The notes: generated by a model not told the origin, from the letters alone. A stretch of DNA of 64,000 nt from Sinorhizobium medicae (GCF_007827695.1 NZ_VITA01000008.1:124001-188000), one strand, 5' to 3'; counted from the first letter of the stretch, positions 47,759 to 58,589 are shown. Numbers and translations: made by a program.

Positions 47759-49135
47759 TCAGAAATATTGAATGCTGACGCGGAAGAGCTGTTCGACATG
47801 ACGGACGGTCTCGGCGGCCGCCAGCAGTACCACGCGATCCTTGGCCTTGATCCGCGTGTCGCCATCGGGACGAACATAGGCCTTGTCGCGATAAAGCGCG
47901 CCGATGCGTATACCGTCGGGCAATTCGAGTTCGCGCAGCGCCTTGCCGACCAAGGGAGAGGTTTCGAGCGCTTCGGCCTCGATGACCTCCGCCATACCGT
48001 TCTGAACCGCGTAGACCGACCGGATACGACCCTTTCGGACATGCTGCAACACGCGCGATATGGTGACTGCGCGCGGATTGATATACGCGTCGACGCCGGC
48101 GGCGCCGGCGAAGTCCTGATAGGCCGGCTCATTGATCAGCACCAGGGCCGATTTCGCACCCTGCTTCCTTGCAAGCATGCTGCCGAGGATGTTGATCTGG
48201 TCGTTGTTCGTCAGCGCGACGACCAGATCCGCCTCCTGGACATCCGCTTGCGCCAGAATCCGCTGGTCCATCGCCGAGCCGTGGAGGACGACCGTGTTGT
48301 TGAGCTTGTCGGCGACAAGCACCGCGCGATCGCGATCGTTCTCGATGAGCTTCACCCGCATGCGCGGCTGCTGCTCTTCGATCATCCGGGCGACGAAATA
48401 GCCGATGTTACCGGCGCCCAGGATGATGATGCGCCGCGCCTCCTGTTCTTCGTGCCCGAAGAGCGCCAGCGTGCGACGGGCATGGTCCCGGTCGCAGACG
48501 ACATAGGCCAGATCGCCGGTCTTCAACTGGTCGGACGAATGCGGGACGATCAGTTCGCCGTCCCGGAAGATACCGGTGACCGTCGCGTGGAGATCGGGGA
48601 AGAGCTCGCTGAGCTGCTGCAAAGGCGTGTCGACGACGGGGCAATCTTCCATGCACTCGATCGCAACCATCGCGATCCGGTCATCCGCGAAGCGCACCAC
48701 GTCGGTCGCGCCCGGAAAGGAAATGCGGCGAAGCACAAGCCGCCCTACCTCTATCTCCGGAGAGATCGTGACGTCGATCGGAACGTTCTCGCGCGAAAAG
48801 AGATCGGAATATTCCGGCGCAAGATAGCTCTGCGCGCGGATGCGGGCGACCTTGGTCGGAACGTTGAAGATCGCATGCGCCACTTCGCATGCGACGATGT
48901 TGACTTCGTCATAAAGTGTCACAGCGATCAACATATCGGCCTGGTCGGCCCCAGCCTTTGCCAACACGTCCGGATGTGCCCCGTGACCGACGTAACCGCG
49001 CACGTCCAGCGCCTCGGTTATAGAGGCAATCAGCGCGGCGGACGTATCGATCACCGAAACGTCGTTATTCTCGCGCGACAGCCGCTCGGCGATCCCGTAG
49101 CCGACCTGACCTGCCCCGCATATGATCACCTTCAT
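47759..49135 (-). CDS. trkA: Trk system potassium uptake protein TrkA
   Basis: 458-residue peripheral membrane regulator of TrkH/TrkG potassium channels. Two RCK modules each bind nucleotide: MKVIICGAGQVGYGIAERL (residues 1-19) and RRIIILGAGNIGYFVARMIEE (around residue 230), each followed by a RCK_C domain. No trkH is in the window. Located 64 bases after ntrX, the usual rhizobial/Azorhizobium order. Confidence 0.94.
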   Translation of the reverse strand: MKVIICGAGQVGYGIAERLSRENNDVSVIDTSAALIASITEALDVRGYVGHGAHPDVLAKAGADQADMLIAVTLYDEVNIVACEVAHAIFNVPTKVARIRAQSYLAPEYSDLFSRENVPIDVTISPEIEVGRLVLRRISFPGATDVVRFADDRIAMVAIECMEDCPVVDTPLQQLSELFPDLHATVTGIFRDGELIVPHSSDQLKTGDLAYVVCDRDHARRTLALFGHEEQEARRIIILGAGNIGYFVARMIEEQQPRMRVKLIENDRDRAVLVADKLNNTVVLHGSAMDQRILAQADVQEADLVVALTNNDQINILGSMLARKQGAKSALVLINEPAYQDFAGAAGVDAYINPRAVTISRVLQHVRKGRIRSVYAVQNGMAEVIEAEALETSPLVGKALRELELPDGIRIGALYRDKAYVRPDGDTRIKAKDRVVLLAAAETVRHVEQLFRVSIQYF

Positions 49136-49199
49136 GGCTGTTCCTTATGTCTGGCCGGTTCTGCGGCTGGCCCGAAAATTGAATTCACGACCGGGATAA

Positions 49200-50564
49200 T
49201 CACACGCCGAGCGACTTCAGCTTGCGATGAAGAGCGGAGCGTTCCATGCCGACGAATTCGGCTGTGCGCGAGATGTTGCCGCCGAAGCGGTTGATCTGGG
49301 CGATCAGATAGTCGCGCTCGAACATCTCGCGCGCCTCCCTCAGCGGCAGGGTCATGATGTGCTGATCGCTTTGCGCCGAAATCTTCGGCAGGGTGTCTCC
49401 AACCTCGTTCGGCAGCATGTCGGCGGTGATCGGCGTGTCCGGACCGTCGCTACGCGCCAGGATCATCAGGCGCTCGATATTGTTGCGCAACTGCCGGATA
49501 TTGCCGGGCCAGTCATGCGCCTGCAGTACGGCGAGCGCATCCTCGCCTATCTTGCGGGGTCGGATGCCGGCCTGCTCGCTGACCTGGCGCATGAACATGT
49601 CGACCAGGAAAGGAATATCCTCGCGGCGCTCCGCAAGAGCAGGAACGCGCACCGGAATAACGGCGAGCCGGTGGTAGAGATCCTCGCGGAACAGGCCCTC
49701 GGCGATCATGTTCTCGAGATTGTAGGCGGTCGAGGAGATGATGCGGACATCGACCTTGACGCGCTTGGACCCGCCTACCCGCTCGAACTGCTGATCGACG
49801 AGGACGCGCAGGATCTTGTTCTGCGTCTCGCGTGGCATTTCGCCGACTTCATCGAGGTAAAGAATACCGCCATGAGCTTCCTCGAGCGCTCCGGTCCGGC
49901 GCGGTTGTCCGGTCGTACCCTCGGTGCCGAACAGCGCGATCTCCATTTTGTCCGGCGTGATCGCAGCCGCATTGAGGGCGACAAAAGGACCGTTGGCGCG
50001 TGCGGATTTGCGATGAATCATCCGCGCAACGAGTTCCTTGCCGGAGCCGGACGGTCCCTGAATCATGATGCGGCTATTGGTCGGCGCCACCTTCTCGATC
50101 ATCTGGCGCAGCTGCGAGACCGCGACGGAGGTTCCGATGAGTTCCACCGGATCGCCCGACTTCCTCTTCAATTCGAAGTTTTCGCGCTTGAGCTTGGAAT
50201 TTTCGAGCGCGCGCTCGGCGATAAGGATCAGCCGGTCGGCCTTGAACGGTTTCTCGATGAAGTCATAGGCGCCGCGCTTGATCGCCGAAACGGCCGTTTC
50301 GATGTTGCCGTGGCCTGAAATCATCACCACCGGCAAATCGGGGTGGCGGCTCTTGATCTCGTCCAGGAGCGCCAGTCCGTCGAGCTTGCTCCCCTGCATC
50401 CAGATGTCGAGGAAGATCAGACGCGGCAGGCGGTCGTTGATCGCCGCAAGCGCACTCTCGCTGTCGAAGGCGGTGCGCGTCTCATGGCCTTCGTCAGAGA
50501 GGATTCCCGAGACGATCTCGCGAATGTCCTCCTCGTCATCTACAACCAGAATATCAGCCGCCAT
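49200..50564 (-). CDS. ntrX: Nitrogen regulation response regulator NtrX
   Basis: 454 residues: receiver domain with phosphoacceptor Asp53 (FLDIW), central AAA+ domain with Walker A GPSGSGKE (about 170-177) and a C-terminal Fis-type helix-turn-helix (RTAEFVGMERSALHRKLKSLGV). The GAFTGA loop expected near residues 212-222 is replaced by TEGTTGQPRR, which matches NtrX proteins that do not act through sigma-54. It starts inside ntrY (11-base overlap). Confidence 0.94.
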   Translation of the reverse strand: MAADILVVDDEEDIREIVSGILSDEGHETRTAFDSESALAAINDRLPRLIFLDIWMQGSKLDGLALLDEIKSRHPDLPVVMISGHGNIETAVSAIKRGAYDFIEKPFKADRLILIAERALENSKLKRENFELKRKSGDPVELIGTSVAVSQLRQMIEKVAPTNSRIMIQGPSGSGKELVARMIHRKSARANGPFVALNAAAITPDKMEIALFGTEGTTGQPRRTGALEEAHGGILYLDEVGEMPRETQNKILRVLVDQQFERVGGSKRVKVDVRIISSTAYNLENMIAEGLFREDLYHRLAVIPVRVPALAERREDIPFLVDMFMRQVSEQAGIRPRKIGEDALAVLQAHDWPGNIRQLRNNIERLMILARSDGPDTPITADMLPNEVGDTLPKISAQSDQHIMTLPLREAREMFERDYLIAQINRFGGNISRTAEFVGMERSALHRKLKSLGV

Positions 50565-52827
50565 TGAAATTACCCTTATCCTTCAAATTATGTTCACCGC
50601 CGGTCTCGCCGGCAGGCGGCAGGATCACCCGGATCATCGCCCCGGCGCCGCCGTCGAAATCCGACGGTGCGTCGTGCAGCTCCAGTTGCCCGCCGTGGTC
50701 CTCGATGATTTTCTTGACGATAGCGAGGCCGAGACCGGTGCCCTTCTCCCGCATGGTCATGTAAGGCTCGAGAATCCGGTGCCGGTTCTCGGTCGGAAGC
50801 CCCTTGCCGTTGTCGACGACGTCGACCACGAAACGGCCGGTCGCATCATCGCGACGGGATCGAATGACCACCGTCGGCGCACCTCGCGACGACCCCGCGG
50901 GGACGGCTTCGATCGATTCCACGGCGTTCTTGACCAGGTTACCAAATGCCTGGCCCAGCATGCGGCCGTCGAACTGGCCCTCGAGCGGTTCGTCGCCGAA
51001 ATCCCGGATGAAGGCGATGTGATTGTTGCCCATCTCGCGCAGGAATACGGCGTCCTTGAGGATGGCCCGCAGATCGGACTCTTCCTTCGTCGGCTTGGGC
51101 ATGCGCGCAAAGGCGGAGAACTCATCGACCATCCGGCCGATATCCTCGACCTGGCGCACGATCGTTTCGGTACACTGGTCGAAAACCGCTCTGTCGTCCT
51201 GATTGATCTGTTTGCCGTAGCGGCGCTTCAGCCGCTCGGCGGAAAGCTGAATCGGCGTCAGGGGGTTCTTGATCTCGTGCGCGATGCGGCGAGCGACATC
51301 CGCCCAGGCGGTGGAGCGCTGCGCAATGACCAGATCGGTGATGTCGTCGATGGTGATCACATAGGAACCATGCGACTCATCACCTTCTTCCTGCGTCACC
51401 TGAACATTCATCGTACGCTCGGTCCCGCCGCGCATGATGTTGATCTGCTTGCGGTAGTCGTTGCGGTAGCGGCTCTCCGCCTCCACGAGCACCGCTTCGA
51501 TTTCCGGGGCCACATCACTTAGCCGCGCGCCGATCAGCCCCGGCGCCGCTTTCCTGAGCACCCCTTCCGAAGACGGATTGAAAATGGTGATGCGACGATC
51601 CCTGCCGACGCCGATGACTGCCGCCGTCACGCCGGAAAGCACGGCCTCGATAAACCGGCGGCGCTGGTCGACCTCGTCCTTCGCTACGAGAATTTGATCC
51701 TGCTGCGTCCGGATTTCGCTCACCATCTTGTTGAACGTGCGCGACAGATTGCCGACGTCGCCGTCGACCGCGCGCACGGGTACGACGACGTCGAGATTGC
51801 CGGAAGCGACGCTGTCAGCCGCGCCGATCAACTGGCGGATCGGACGCACGATGCGGTCGGCGACCGCGATGGCGGTCCAGATCGCCGCCAGCAGCACGAT
51901 CAGGGCGAAGCCGATGTAAAGGACGCCGAAGGCGATCTGAAGGGAAGTGCGCCCGGCCTCCAAGGTCTTGTATTCCGCAGTGTTCTCTTCCATCAGCCGC
52001 ATCGACCGCATGACTTCGGGATCGACGTTGCGGACGGTGTAGAGATAGGTACCGGGGATGTTCTCCAGCGGAATGACCGCTCCCACCAGATTGGTCACGC
52101 CGGGAGGAATGAGGGTCGGTTGACCCGAGACAGTGCTTTTCAGCGCGTCCTGCGGGATCGCAGGCAGCGGACGGTCGGTCGAGATATTGGCCTGAAGTAT
52201 GGCGCTGCCGTCAGCGCGCACGAGGAAAGCGCCAAGCATGCCTCTGCCCCTCGCCTGCCGCGTCATCAGCTCGACGAAGCCTGTGCGGTCGAGGCTGTAG
52301 AGCTGACGATTGCGCTCCAGATCGTTGGCCATCGAGACCGTCTGGCCCTGCAGGTAACTGGCATTCTCAAGGACATAGGCCTGGGCGACGTTCAGCGAGG
52401 AACGGACGATCGCCTGCGTACGCAGCGAGAACCAGCGGTCGAGGCCCACATCGAGAGTGATGCTGGCGAAGATGGCGACGAGGATGGCCGGCGTGATCGC
52501 GACGATCGAAAAGAGTGCGACGATGCGGACATGCAGGCGCGCGGCGGCCCTGCCTTTGCTGCGTGCCCTGAGCAGCCTGAATATCTCGCGGGCGATGAGA
52601 TAGATCAGCCCCACGACGAACAGGCCGTTGACGCCGGCACAGGCGATAACGATGTTTCTCTCAGGCCGGACCGGGGTCAGGCCAAGAAGAACGAGCAGCG
52701 ACAAGGTGGCGCAGACCAGGGCACCGGTGGCAAGCATGAGCCCCGGCAAGGCGAATGAGGCTCGCCTGTCCTGGGCAGCAGTGACTCCGTCCTCCGTGCC
52801 CAATGGCAAGGCCATTCCATCCACCAT
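50554..52827 (-). CDS. ntrY: Nitrogen regulation sensor histidine kinase NtrY
   Basis: 757-residue membrane sensor kinase. Three or four N-terminal helices surround a periplasmic domain (about residues 125-300). Then come a HAMP segment (RPIRQLIGAADSVASGN), a PAS domain, the H-box [25 protein letters not shown] and the ATPase domain (NLVKNAVESIE, DNGKGL, GTGLGLAIVKKI). ATG 52827 has GGGGAAG eight bases upstream; longer forms lack support. Partner of NtrX. Confidence 0.94.
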   Translation of the reverse strand: MVDGMALPLGTEDGVTAAQDRRASFALPGLMLATGALVCATLSLLVLLGLTPVRPERNIVIACAGVNGLFVVGLIYLIAREIFRLLRARSKGRAAARLHVRIVALFSIVAITPAILVAIFASITLDVGLDRWFSLRTQAIVRSSLNVAQAYVLENASYLQGQTVSMANDLERNRQLYSLDRTGFVELMTRQARGRGMLGAFLVRADGSAILQANISTDRPLPAIPQDALKSTVSGQPTLIPPGVTNLVGAVIPLENIPGTYLYTVRNVDPEVMRSMRLMEENTAEYKTLEAGRTSLQIAFGVLYIGFALIVLLAAIWTAIAVADRIVRPIRQLIGAADSVASGNLDVVVPVRAVDGDVGNLSRTFNKMVSEIRTQQDQILVAKDEVDQRRRFIEAVLSGVTAAVIGVGRDRRITIFNPSSEGVLRKAAPGLIGARLSDVAPEIEAVLVEAESRYRNDYRKQINIMRGGTERTMNVQVTQEEGDESHGSYVITIDDITDLVIAQRSTAWADVARRIAHEIKNPLTPIQLSAERLKRRYGKQINQDDRAVFDQCTETIVRQVEDIGRMVDEFSAFARMPKPTKEESDLRAILKDAVFLREMGNNHIAFIRDFGDEPLEGQFDGRMLGQAFGNLVKNAVESIEAVPAGSSRGAPTVVIRSRRDDATGRFVVDVVDNGKGLPTENRHRILEPYMTMREKGTGLGLAIVKKIIEDHGGQLELHDAPSDFDGGAGAMIRVILPPAGETGGEHNLKDKGNFNGG

Positions 52828-53021
52828 GAAAAGTGCTTCCCCAAACCGGCGTACCGACGACACCGGCACATGCCTGCGTTCCGGACCGAGATATCGAACC
52901 TGCGGCGCCGCACCCCATCGGATGCGGAAACGCCCGCCGCGCCGGTTTCCGCACGATCGGCTGCGACCGACCGCCGGCGAATCGGCGCTATGCGCGGTTC
53001 AAGCAACGCATTGTGGCGAAA

Positions 53022-53038
53022 ATGCAACGGTGTTGCAT
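53022..53038. promoter_or_regulatory. Palindrome upstream of ntrYX
   Basis: ATGCAAC-GGT-GTTGCAT, perfect seven-base arms, just after the ntrC stop and about 200 bases before ntrY. It contains CAA-N5-TTG, the type of site reported for NtrX. The outer spacing (TGC to GCA over 15 bases) differs from the 17-base NtrC site. Confidence 0.45.
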
Positions 53039-53043
53039 CTCAG

Positions 53044-54498
53044 TCAAGCGCTACGCGAGCTGCGATAGACAGAGACACCGAGTTCACGGATCTTCTTGCG
53101 CAGCGTATTGCGGTTGAGACCCAGCAGGTCGGCCGCCTTGATCTGGTTGCCGCGGGTAGCCGTCAAGGCCGCGAGAATCAGAGGATATTCCATCTCCGCG
53201 AGGACGCGGTCATAAAGACCAGAGGGCGGTAAACCATCGCCAAAGCTCGCGAAATACTGCCTCATGTTCTCCTCCACGGCCTGCGAGATCGACAGCGAGC
53301 CGGAGCGGGCTGCGGTTTTCTCGATCGGACTGTCCGGGATCTCCGAACGCAGCTCGTTTTCGATGATTTCGCGCGTGATGACGTCCTGTGGATAAAGTGC
53401 CGTCAAACGGCGAATGAGGTTTTCGAGTTCGCGCACATTGCCCGGCCAGGGATGTGCTTTCATCAGCTCCAGCGCCTCCTGATCGAAGCGCTTGACGTCC
53501 AGGCCCTCTTTTTCGGCTTGCTGGACGAAGTGGCGGACGAGATCCGGAATATCCTCGGCCCGGTCCCGAAGCGGCGGCAGGCGAAGCGGCACGACGTTCA
53601 GACGATAGTAGAGGTCCTCGCGGAAAAGACCCTGATTGATCGATTGTTTCAGGTCCTTGTTGGTTGCCGCGACGATGCGGACGTCCGATCTAATCGGCGT
53701 GCGTCCGCCGACGGTCGTGTATTCGCCCTGCTGCAGCACACGCAGGAGACGCGTCTGCGCATCCATGGGCATGTCGCCGATCTCATCGAGGAAGAGCGTT
53801 CCCCCTTCGGCCTGCTCGAAACGACCGGTGGAGCGGGTTTGAGCGCCGGTGAAAGCCCCCTTTTCGTGACCGAACAGTTCCGACTCGATGAGATCGCGCG
53901 GAATCGCCGCCATATTGATGGCGACGAAGGGACCGTTTCTCCGCTTGCCATAATCGTGCAATGCCCGCGCAACCAGTTCCTTGCCGGTTCCCGACTCGCC
54001 GGTGATCATCAGCGTCAGGTCCGTCTGCATCAACCGGGCAAGCACGCGGTAGATTTCCTGCATCGCGGCGGAGCGTCCGACGAGAGGCATGCCGTCCTGG
54101 GAATCGTCGTCGAGTTTCGACGGCCGCCGCTTCGGTTCGGCGAGCGCCCGGCCGATAATGCCGATCAGCTCCGTCAGATCGAACGGCTTCGGCAGATAGT
54201 CATAGGCGCCCTTTTCCGAAGCCTTGATGGCCGTCATGAAGGTGTTTTGAGCGCTCATCACAAGCACCGGCAGATCCGGCCGAGCTTTCTTGATCCGCGG
54301 CAGGAGATCGAAGGCGTTCTCATCCGGCATCACGACATCGGTCACGACCAGATCGCCGTCGCCGGCGGCTATCCAGCGCCATAGTGTGGCGGCATTGGAG
54401 GTGATGCGCACATCGTATCCGGCACGGCTGAGCGCCTGATTCAGAACGGTGCGAATGGCTGCATCGTCATCCGCGACAAGGATCGTTGCACCCGTCAT
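53044..54498 (-). CDS. ntrC: Nitrogen regulation response regulator NtrC
   Basis: 484-residue sigma-54 activator. Receiver with Asp54 (VVTDVVMP), AAA+ domain with GESGTGKE (about 167-174), intact GAFTGA (214-219) and a Fis-type helix-turn-helix at the C-terminus ([25 protein letters not shown]). Its ATG overlaps the ntrB stop as ATGA, so translation is coupled. It controls ammonium assimilation genes under nitrogen limitation. Confidence 0.97.
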   Translation of the reverse strand: MTGATILVADDDAAIRTVLNQALSRAGYDVRITSNAATLWRWIAAGDGDLVVTDVVMPDENAFDLLPRIKKARPDLPVLVMSAQNTFMTAIKASEKGAYDYLPKPFDLTELIGIIGRALAEPKRRPSKLDDDSQDGMPLVGRSAAMQEIYRVLARLMQTDLTLMITGESGTGKELVARALHDYGKRRNGPFVAINMAAIPRDLIESELFGHEKGAFTGAQTRSTGRFEQAEGGTLFLDEIGDMPMDAQTRLLRVLQQGEYTTVGGRTPIRSDVRIVAATNKDLKQSINQGLFREDLYYRLNVVPLRLPPLRDRAEDIPDLVRHFVQQAEKEGLDVKRFDQEALELMKAHPWPGNVRELENLIRRLTALYPQDVITREIIENELRSEIPDSPIEKTAARSGSLSISQAVEENMRQYFASFGDGLPPSGLYDRVLAEMEYPLILAALTATRGNQIKAADLLGLNRNTLRKKIRELGVSVYRSSRSA

Positions 54499-55637
54499 CC
54501 ATTGGTTCCTTTTGTCATCGGAGTTTCGTCATCTGCCGCTGGGCCCTTGGACGCCGGCATCAGAACGCGGAATATCGTGCGGCTATGCTGGCTGTCGCAT
54601 TCGACGATGCCGCCATGGCCGCCGATGATCTTCGCCACAAGCGCGAGACCGAGGCCGGACCCGTTCGTCTTGGTGGTGATGAAAGGGTCGAAAAGATGCG
54701 GCAGAAGATCGGCGGGTACACCCGGCCCGTTGTCATGCACGCAGAATTCCAGCGGGAGCGAGATTTTTTCGCGCGTACCGGCGACCGAGAGGCGAATGCC
54801 CGGCCTATAGGCCGTCGTCAGCAGAATTTCGCCGTCCGCCCTGTCGCCGATCGCCTCGGCCGCATTCTTTACCAGATTGAGGAACACCTGAACCAGCTGG
54901 TCGCGATTTGCGAAAACGGGCGGAAGCGACGGGTCATAATGTTCGGAGATCTTGATCCGCCGGGCAAAGCCGGCCTTCGCGATTGCCTTGACGTGGTCGA
55001 GTATCGCATGAATGTTAAGGGGCACGCGGTCGACGGGACGCTCGTCGGAGAAGACCTCCATCCGGTCCACGAGCGAGACGATGCGGTCGGTCTCGTCACA
55101 GATCAATCTTGTGAGCGCCCTGTCTTCGTCGTTGACGGAGGTTTCGAGGAGCTGCGCGGCGCCGCGAATGCCGGAAAGAGGGTTTTTGATTTCGTGCGCC
55201 AGCATCGAAGCAAGCCCCGTGACGGATCGCGCCGCCGTCCGATGTGTCAGCTGGCGATCGATCTTGTCCGCCATCGACCGCTCTTGAAAGACGACCACCA
55301 CCGATCCGGGTTGCGAGAGTACCGGGGCCACGTAGAGATCGACGAGCTTGTCGGCCCCGAGGCGCGGAGAGCTGAGGTCTACCCGGTACTCGTTCACCGC
55401 AGCGCGCCGCTCGCGAACCTGATCGATCAGCGTCAGGAGCGGGCTGCCGAAGGGAATGAACGCGCTGATGTCATGCCGCGCAAGATGGTTGGCGCTGGCA
55501 CCGAAGAAGGATTCCGCCTCCCAGTTCGCAAAGGCGACAAAGCCGTTCTCATCCACCAGGATGACCGGATTCTGAATCGCGTTCAGCACGGCCATGGAAA
55601 GATCGTTTGCGCCGTCAGCCGGTGCCTTCTCTGTCAT
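54495..55637 (-). CDS. ntrB: Nitrogen regulation sensor kinase NtrB
   Basis: Cytoplasmic kinase/phosphatase for NtrC, controlled by PII proteins. 380 residues: PAS domain (about 15-120), H-box [21 protein letters not shown] with His148, then N, G1 and G2 boxes ([29 protein letters not shown]). The ATG overlaps the dusB stop (ATGA at 55634-55637). Confidence 0.96.
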   Translation of the reverse strand: MTEKAPADGANDLSMAVLNAIQNPVILVDENGFVAFANWEAESFFGASANHLARHDISAFIPFGSPLLTLIDQVRERRAAVNEYRVDLSSPRLGADKLVDLYVAPVLSQPGSVVVVFQERSMADKIDRQLTHRTAARSVTGLASMLAHEIKNPLSGIRGAAQLLETSVNDEDRALTRLICDETDRIVSLVDRMEVFSDERPVDRVPLNIHAILDHVKAIAKAGFARRIKISEHYDPSLPPVFANRDQLVQVFLNLVKNAAEAIGDRADGEILLTTAYRPGIRLSVAGTREKISLPLEFCVHDNGPGVPADLLPHLFDPFITTKTNGSGLGLALVAKIIGGHGGIVECDSQHSRTIFRVLMPASKGPAADDETPMTKGTNG

Positions 55638-56647
55638 GCCGCAATCTCCTCCCTCGCCGCCACATCGCCGGAGCGGGCAATGGCGGCCGCAACGCCGTCG
55701 CGCACGAAAACCGTGTCCGTCGATGTGAGGATCGCAGCCTTCTGCGAGACGGGGAGCTCGGTTGCGAAACGATCGAGATACCAGCCGGCATGCTTTCGGG
55801 CAGTGCGAAGGCCGACCTCCACGCCGTAGAATTCAAGGAGCGTCTCGTAATGCTCCGCAAATATGCGTGCGACGCCCGCCGCATCCGGATGGGCAGCCGT
55901 GCCGGCGAGCACGCCCGCATGCCACGGCCGACCCTGGCAAGATCGACCGACCATGACGGCGTCGGCACCCGAGCGGCGCAGGATTTCATGCGCATCCGCA
56001 ACGGAATCAACATCGCCATTGGCGATCAGCGGGACCGAAGTCACCTCGCGGACCGAGCGGATCGCATCCCAATCGGCCTTGCCGTTGTAGAACTGCATGC
56101 GCGTGCGCCCGTGAATGGTGATCGCCTTCACGCCGGCTTCCTCGGCTCTGCGGGCAATCAGCGGCGCATTGATCGAATTCTCATCCCAACCGAGTCGCAT
56201 CTTGAGCGTTACCGGAACCGTCGCTGCTTTCACCGTCGCCTCGATCAGAGACAGCGCGTGATCCGGGTCGCGCATGAGTGCAGATCCGGAATAGCCACCG
56301 GTAACCTTCTTGGCGGGACAGCCCATGTTGATATCGATGATATCGGCACCATTGGCCTCAACGATCCTCGCCGCCTCGGCCATCCAATGCGCCTCACGCC
56401 CGGCAAGTTGGACAATATGCGGATCGATGCCGGAATTCTTCAGCCGCGCCCAGGATTCGGCGGCATTGCCAACCAGCTCGCGACTCGCCACCATCTCGGT
56501 CACGACAAAGCCCGCGCCGAAGCGCCAGGCAAGCATGCGAAAGGGCAGATCCGTCACGCCGGACATGGGCGCAAGCGCTACGCGATTACGGATTTGGACA
56601 TTCCCGATCAGAAACGAAGATGAAAGAGCCGTGGATGGCAAATGCAT
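55634..56647 (-). CDS. dusB: tRNA-dihydrouridine synthase, NifR3/DusB family
   Basis: 337-residue FMN enzyme that reduces uridines in tRNA. Signature pieces are [26 protein letters not shown] with the active-site Cys, [28 protein letters not shown] and VIANGDV-like [10 protein letters not shown]. Historically called nifR3 in the nifR3-ntrB-ntrC operon of Rhodobacter and rhizobia; its own product is not a nitrogen regulator. Confidence 0.95.
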   Translation of the reverse strand: MHLPSTALSSSFLIGNVQIRNRVALAPMSGVTDLPFRMLAWRFGAGFVVTEMVASRELVGNAAESWARLKNSGIDPHIVQLAGREAHWMAEAARIVEANGADIIDINMGCPAKKVTGGYSGSALMRDPDHALSLIEATVKAATVPVTLKMRLGWDENSINAPLIARRAEEAGVKAITIHGRTRMQFYNGKADWDAIRSVREVTSVPLIANGDVDSVADAHEILRRSGADAVMVGRSCQGRPWHAGVLAGTAAHPDAAGVARIFAEHYETLLEFYGVEVGLRTARKHAGWYLDRFATELPVSQKAAILTSTDTVFVRDGVAAAIARSGDVAAREEIAA

Positions 56648-56877
56648 ATCTTTCAGGCACCTTGAAATCGTGCACTATTTTTAGACATTGTTCTTCCGCT
56701 TGCCAAGCTTTTTCGGCATGCGGGACAAAATTCCTTTTGGCGCGTCGGTTCGCCTCTAATCCTGCTTCCATGCAGTCGGCCACTCAGTTTTGCACGACAT
56801 ACATTGATGTCTGGCAATAGCGGGACCTTCGCGGTACATGACGGCGATTATTGGCGAAGCGGGACTCCATACAGAAG
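56648..56877. promoter_or_regulatory. dusB-ntrBC / ispDF divergent promoter region
   Basis: 230 bases between divergent starts, with AT-rich stretches around 56660-56690 and 56730-56765. No clean sigma-70 or sigma-54 box pair was found by eye. TGCAC motifs occur near 56673 and 56791, but they do not form an NtrC dyad. Confidence 0.35.
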
Positions 56878-58092
56878 ATGCAAGCCGAAGAACAGTTCTC
56901 CTGCGGTGTCATTGTCGTCGCGGCCGGCCGCGGCGAGCGCGCCGGTCAGTCGAGCGAGGGGCCGAAGCAATATCGCACGGTCGGCGATCGCCCGGTTATC
57001 ACTCATACGCTTGACGTTTTTGCGACATGGGACGGAACGGGACCTGTCGTCGTCGTGATTCACCCCGAGGATGAAGAGCTCTTCGCGTCTGCCCGCAAGC
57101 GGATGGGCCATATGCTGGACCTTACGGTGGTACATGGCGGGGCGACTCGCCAGCTGTCGGTTCTGGCCGGACTGCAAGCGATCGCCGGCGCCGGGGTAAA
57201 ACATGTCATGATCCACGACGCAGTGCGCCCGTTCTTCGACCATGCCCTTCTCGATCGCTGTCGGGCGGCGCTGCGGAACGGCGCGGGGGCGGTCCTGCCG
57301 GCCGTTGCGGTCGCCGACACCCTGAAACGCGCGCAAGCCGGCGGCCTCGTCGCCGAAACCGTACCGAGAACCGATCTCCATGCCGCCCAGACGCCGCAGT
57401 GCTTCCGCCTCGAGGCGATCCTCTCCGCTCACCGGCAAGCGGCGGCAAGCGGCCAAGCGGATTTTACCGACGACGCCTCAATCGCCGAATGGGCCGGTAT
57501 TCCGGTCCATCTGGTGGAAGGCTCGCCGGACAACTTCAAGTTGACGCTCCGGAGGGACCTGTCGATGGCAGATGAGAAACTGACGCGCATGGCAATCCCT
57601 GATGTGCGTACCGGAAACGGATATGACGTGCATCAACTCGTCGAGGGTGACGGCGTCACGCTCTGCGGCGTGTTCATTCCCCATGATCGCAAGCTCTCGG
57701 GTCATTCCGACGCGGATGTAGCGCTCCATGCCTTGACGGACGCCCTGCTTGCCACCTGCGGCGCCGGCGACATCGGCGACCACTTCCCGCCGTCCGATCC
57801 GCGGTGGAAGGGCGCGCCTTCGCACATTTTCCTCGAACATGCCGCACGGATCGTCCGCGAGCGTGGCGGCACTATCACCCATGCGGATATATCGCTGATC
57901 GCCGAGGCGCCCAAGGTCGGTCCGCACCGTCAGCAGATGCGGGAAAGCCTGTCGGCCATGCTCGCGATTGCGATCGACCGTTGCTCCGTCAAGGCGACCA
58001 CCAACGAGAAACTCGGCTTCGTCGGCCGCAACGAAGGCATTGCGGCAATCGCCACGGCGACGGTCGTGTATGCATCAGGGGGTGATGCGTGA
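56878..58092 (+). CDS. ispDF: Bifunctional IspD/IspF enzyme of the MEP pathway
   Basis: 404-residue fusion catalysing two steps of isoprenoid synthesis. IspD part (residues 1 to about 240): [38 protein letters not shown]. IspF part (about 245-404): [13 protein letters not shown] with metal Asp and His, [34 protein letters not shown], and [16 protein letters not shown] 56878 gives the usual length; a TTG 27 bases upstream is the alternative. It supplies precursors used by UppS. Confidence 0.96.
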   Translation: MQAEEQFSCGVIVVAAGRGERAGQSSEGPKQYRTVGDRPVITHTLDVFATWDGTGPVVVVIHPEDEELFASARKRMGHMLDLTVVHGGATRQLSVLAGLQAIAGAGVKHVMIHDAVRPFFDHALLDRCRAALRNGAGAVLPAVAVADTLKRAQAGGLVAETVPRTDLHAAQTPQCFRLEAILSAHRQAAASGQADFTDDASIAEWAGIPVHLVEGSPDNFKLTLRRDLSMADEKLTRMAIPDVRTGNGYDVHQLVEGDGVTLCGVFIPHDRKLSGHSDADVALHALTDALLATCGAGDIGDHFPPSDPRWKGAPSHIFLEHAARIVRERGGTITHADISLIAEAPKVGPHRQQMRESLSAMLAIAIDRCSVKATTNEKLGFVGRNEGIAAIATATVVYASGGDA

Positions 58093-58589
58093 TGTGGCCG
58101 GCCGACATCGAGCAGAAGGCGCGCCACATCATCAGGGATTTCACCGCCCGCGGGCTCAAGCTGGCCACGGCGGAGTCCTGTACCGGCGGGTTGATTGTCG
58201 GTGCATTGACCGAAGTCGCAGGCTCGTCCTCGGTGATCGACCGCGGCTTCGTCACCTATTCCAACGAAGCGAAGATCGAAATGCTCGGGGTGGCCGGCGA
58301 AACTCTTGCCGCGCACGGAGCCGTCTCACGCGAGACGGCAGTGGAGATGGCCCTCGGGACGGTGACGAATTCCGCCGCCGATTTCGCTGTTGCCGTCACG
58401 GGTATCGCGGGGCCAAGCGGCGGTTCCGCTGAAAAGCCGGTCGGCCTCGTTCACCTCGCAGCGGCCGGCCGCGACGGCGCGATGCGACATCGAGAAATGC
58501 GCTATGGCGATCTTGGACGGGAGGCAATTCGGCTTGCCACCGTGCGGACGGCGCTTGATCTGGTCGCTGAATTGGCTCACGCGCCGTAG
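58092..58589 (+). CDS. CinA-family nicotinamide-nucleotide amidase
   Basis: 165-residue stand-alone CinA C-terminal domain (PncC type), which deamidates NMN. Conserved pieces are LATAESCTGGLIVGALTEVAGSS, FVTYSNEAKIEMLGV and FAVAVTGIAGPSGGSAEKPVGLVH. The N-terminal MoaB-like domain of full CinA is absent, as usual in alphaproteobacteria. ATG 58092 overlaps the ispDF stop as TGATG; GTG 58089 is equally in frame. Its 3' end overlaps ratA on the other strand by 13 bases. Confidence 0.92.
   Translation: MWPADIEQKARHIIRDFTARGLKLATAESCTGGLIVGALTEVAGSSSVIDRGFVTYSNEAKIEMLGVAGETLAAHGAVSRETAVEMALGTVTNSAADFAVAVTGIAGPSGGSAEKPVGLVHLAAAGRDGAMRHREMRYGDLGREAIRLATVRTALDLVAELAHAP

Noticed and set aside
47768-49294. 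508-codon open frame on the plus strand opposite trkA
   Set aside because: Antisense shadow of trkA with low-complexity charged sequence and no domain.
53022-53038. NtrC binding site
   Set aside because: Outer TGC and GCA are 15 bases apart end to end, while the NtrC dyad spans 17; kept instead as a possible NtrX-type site.
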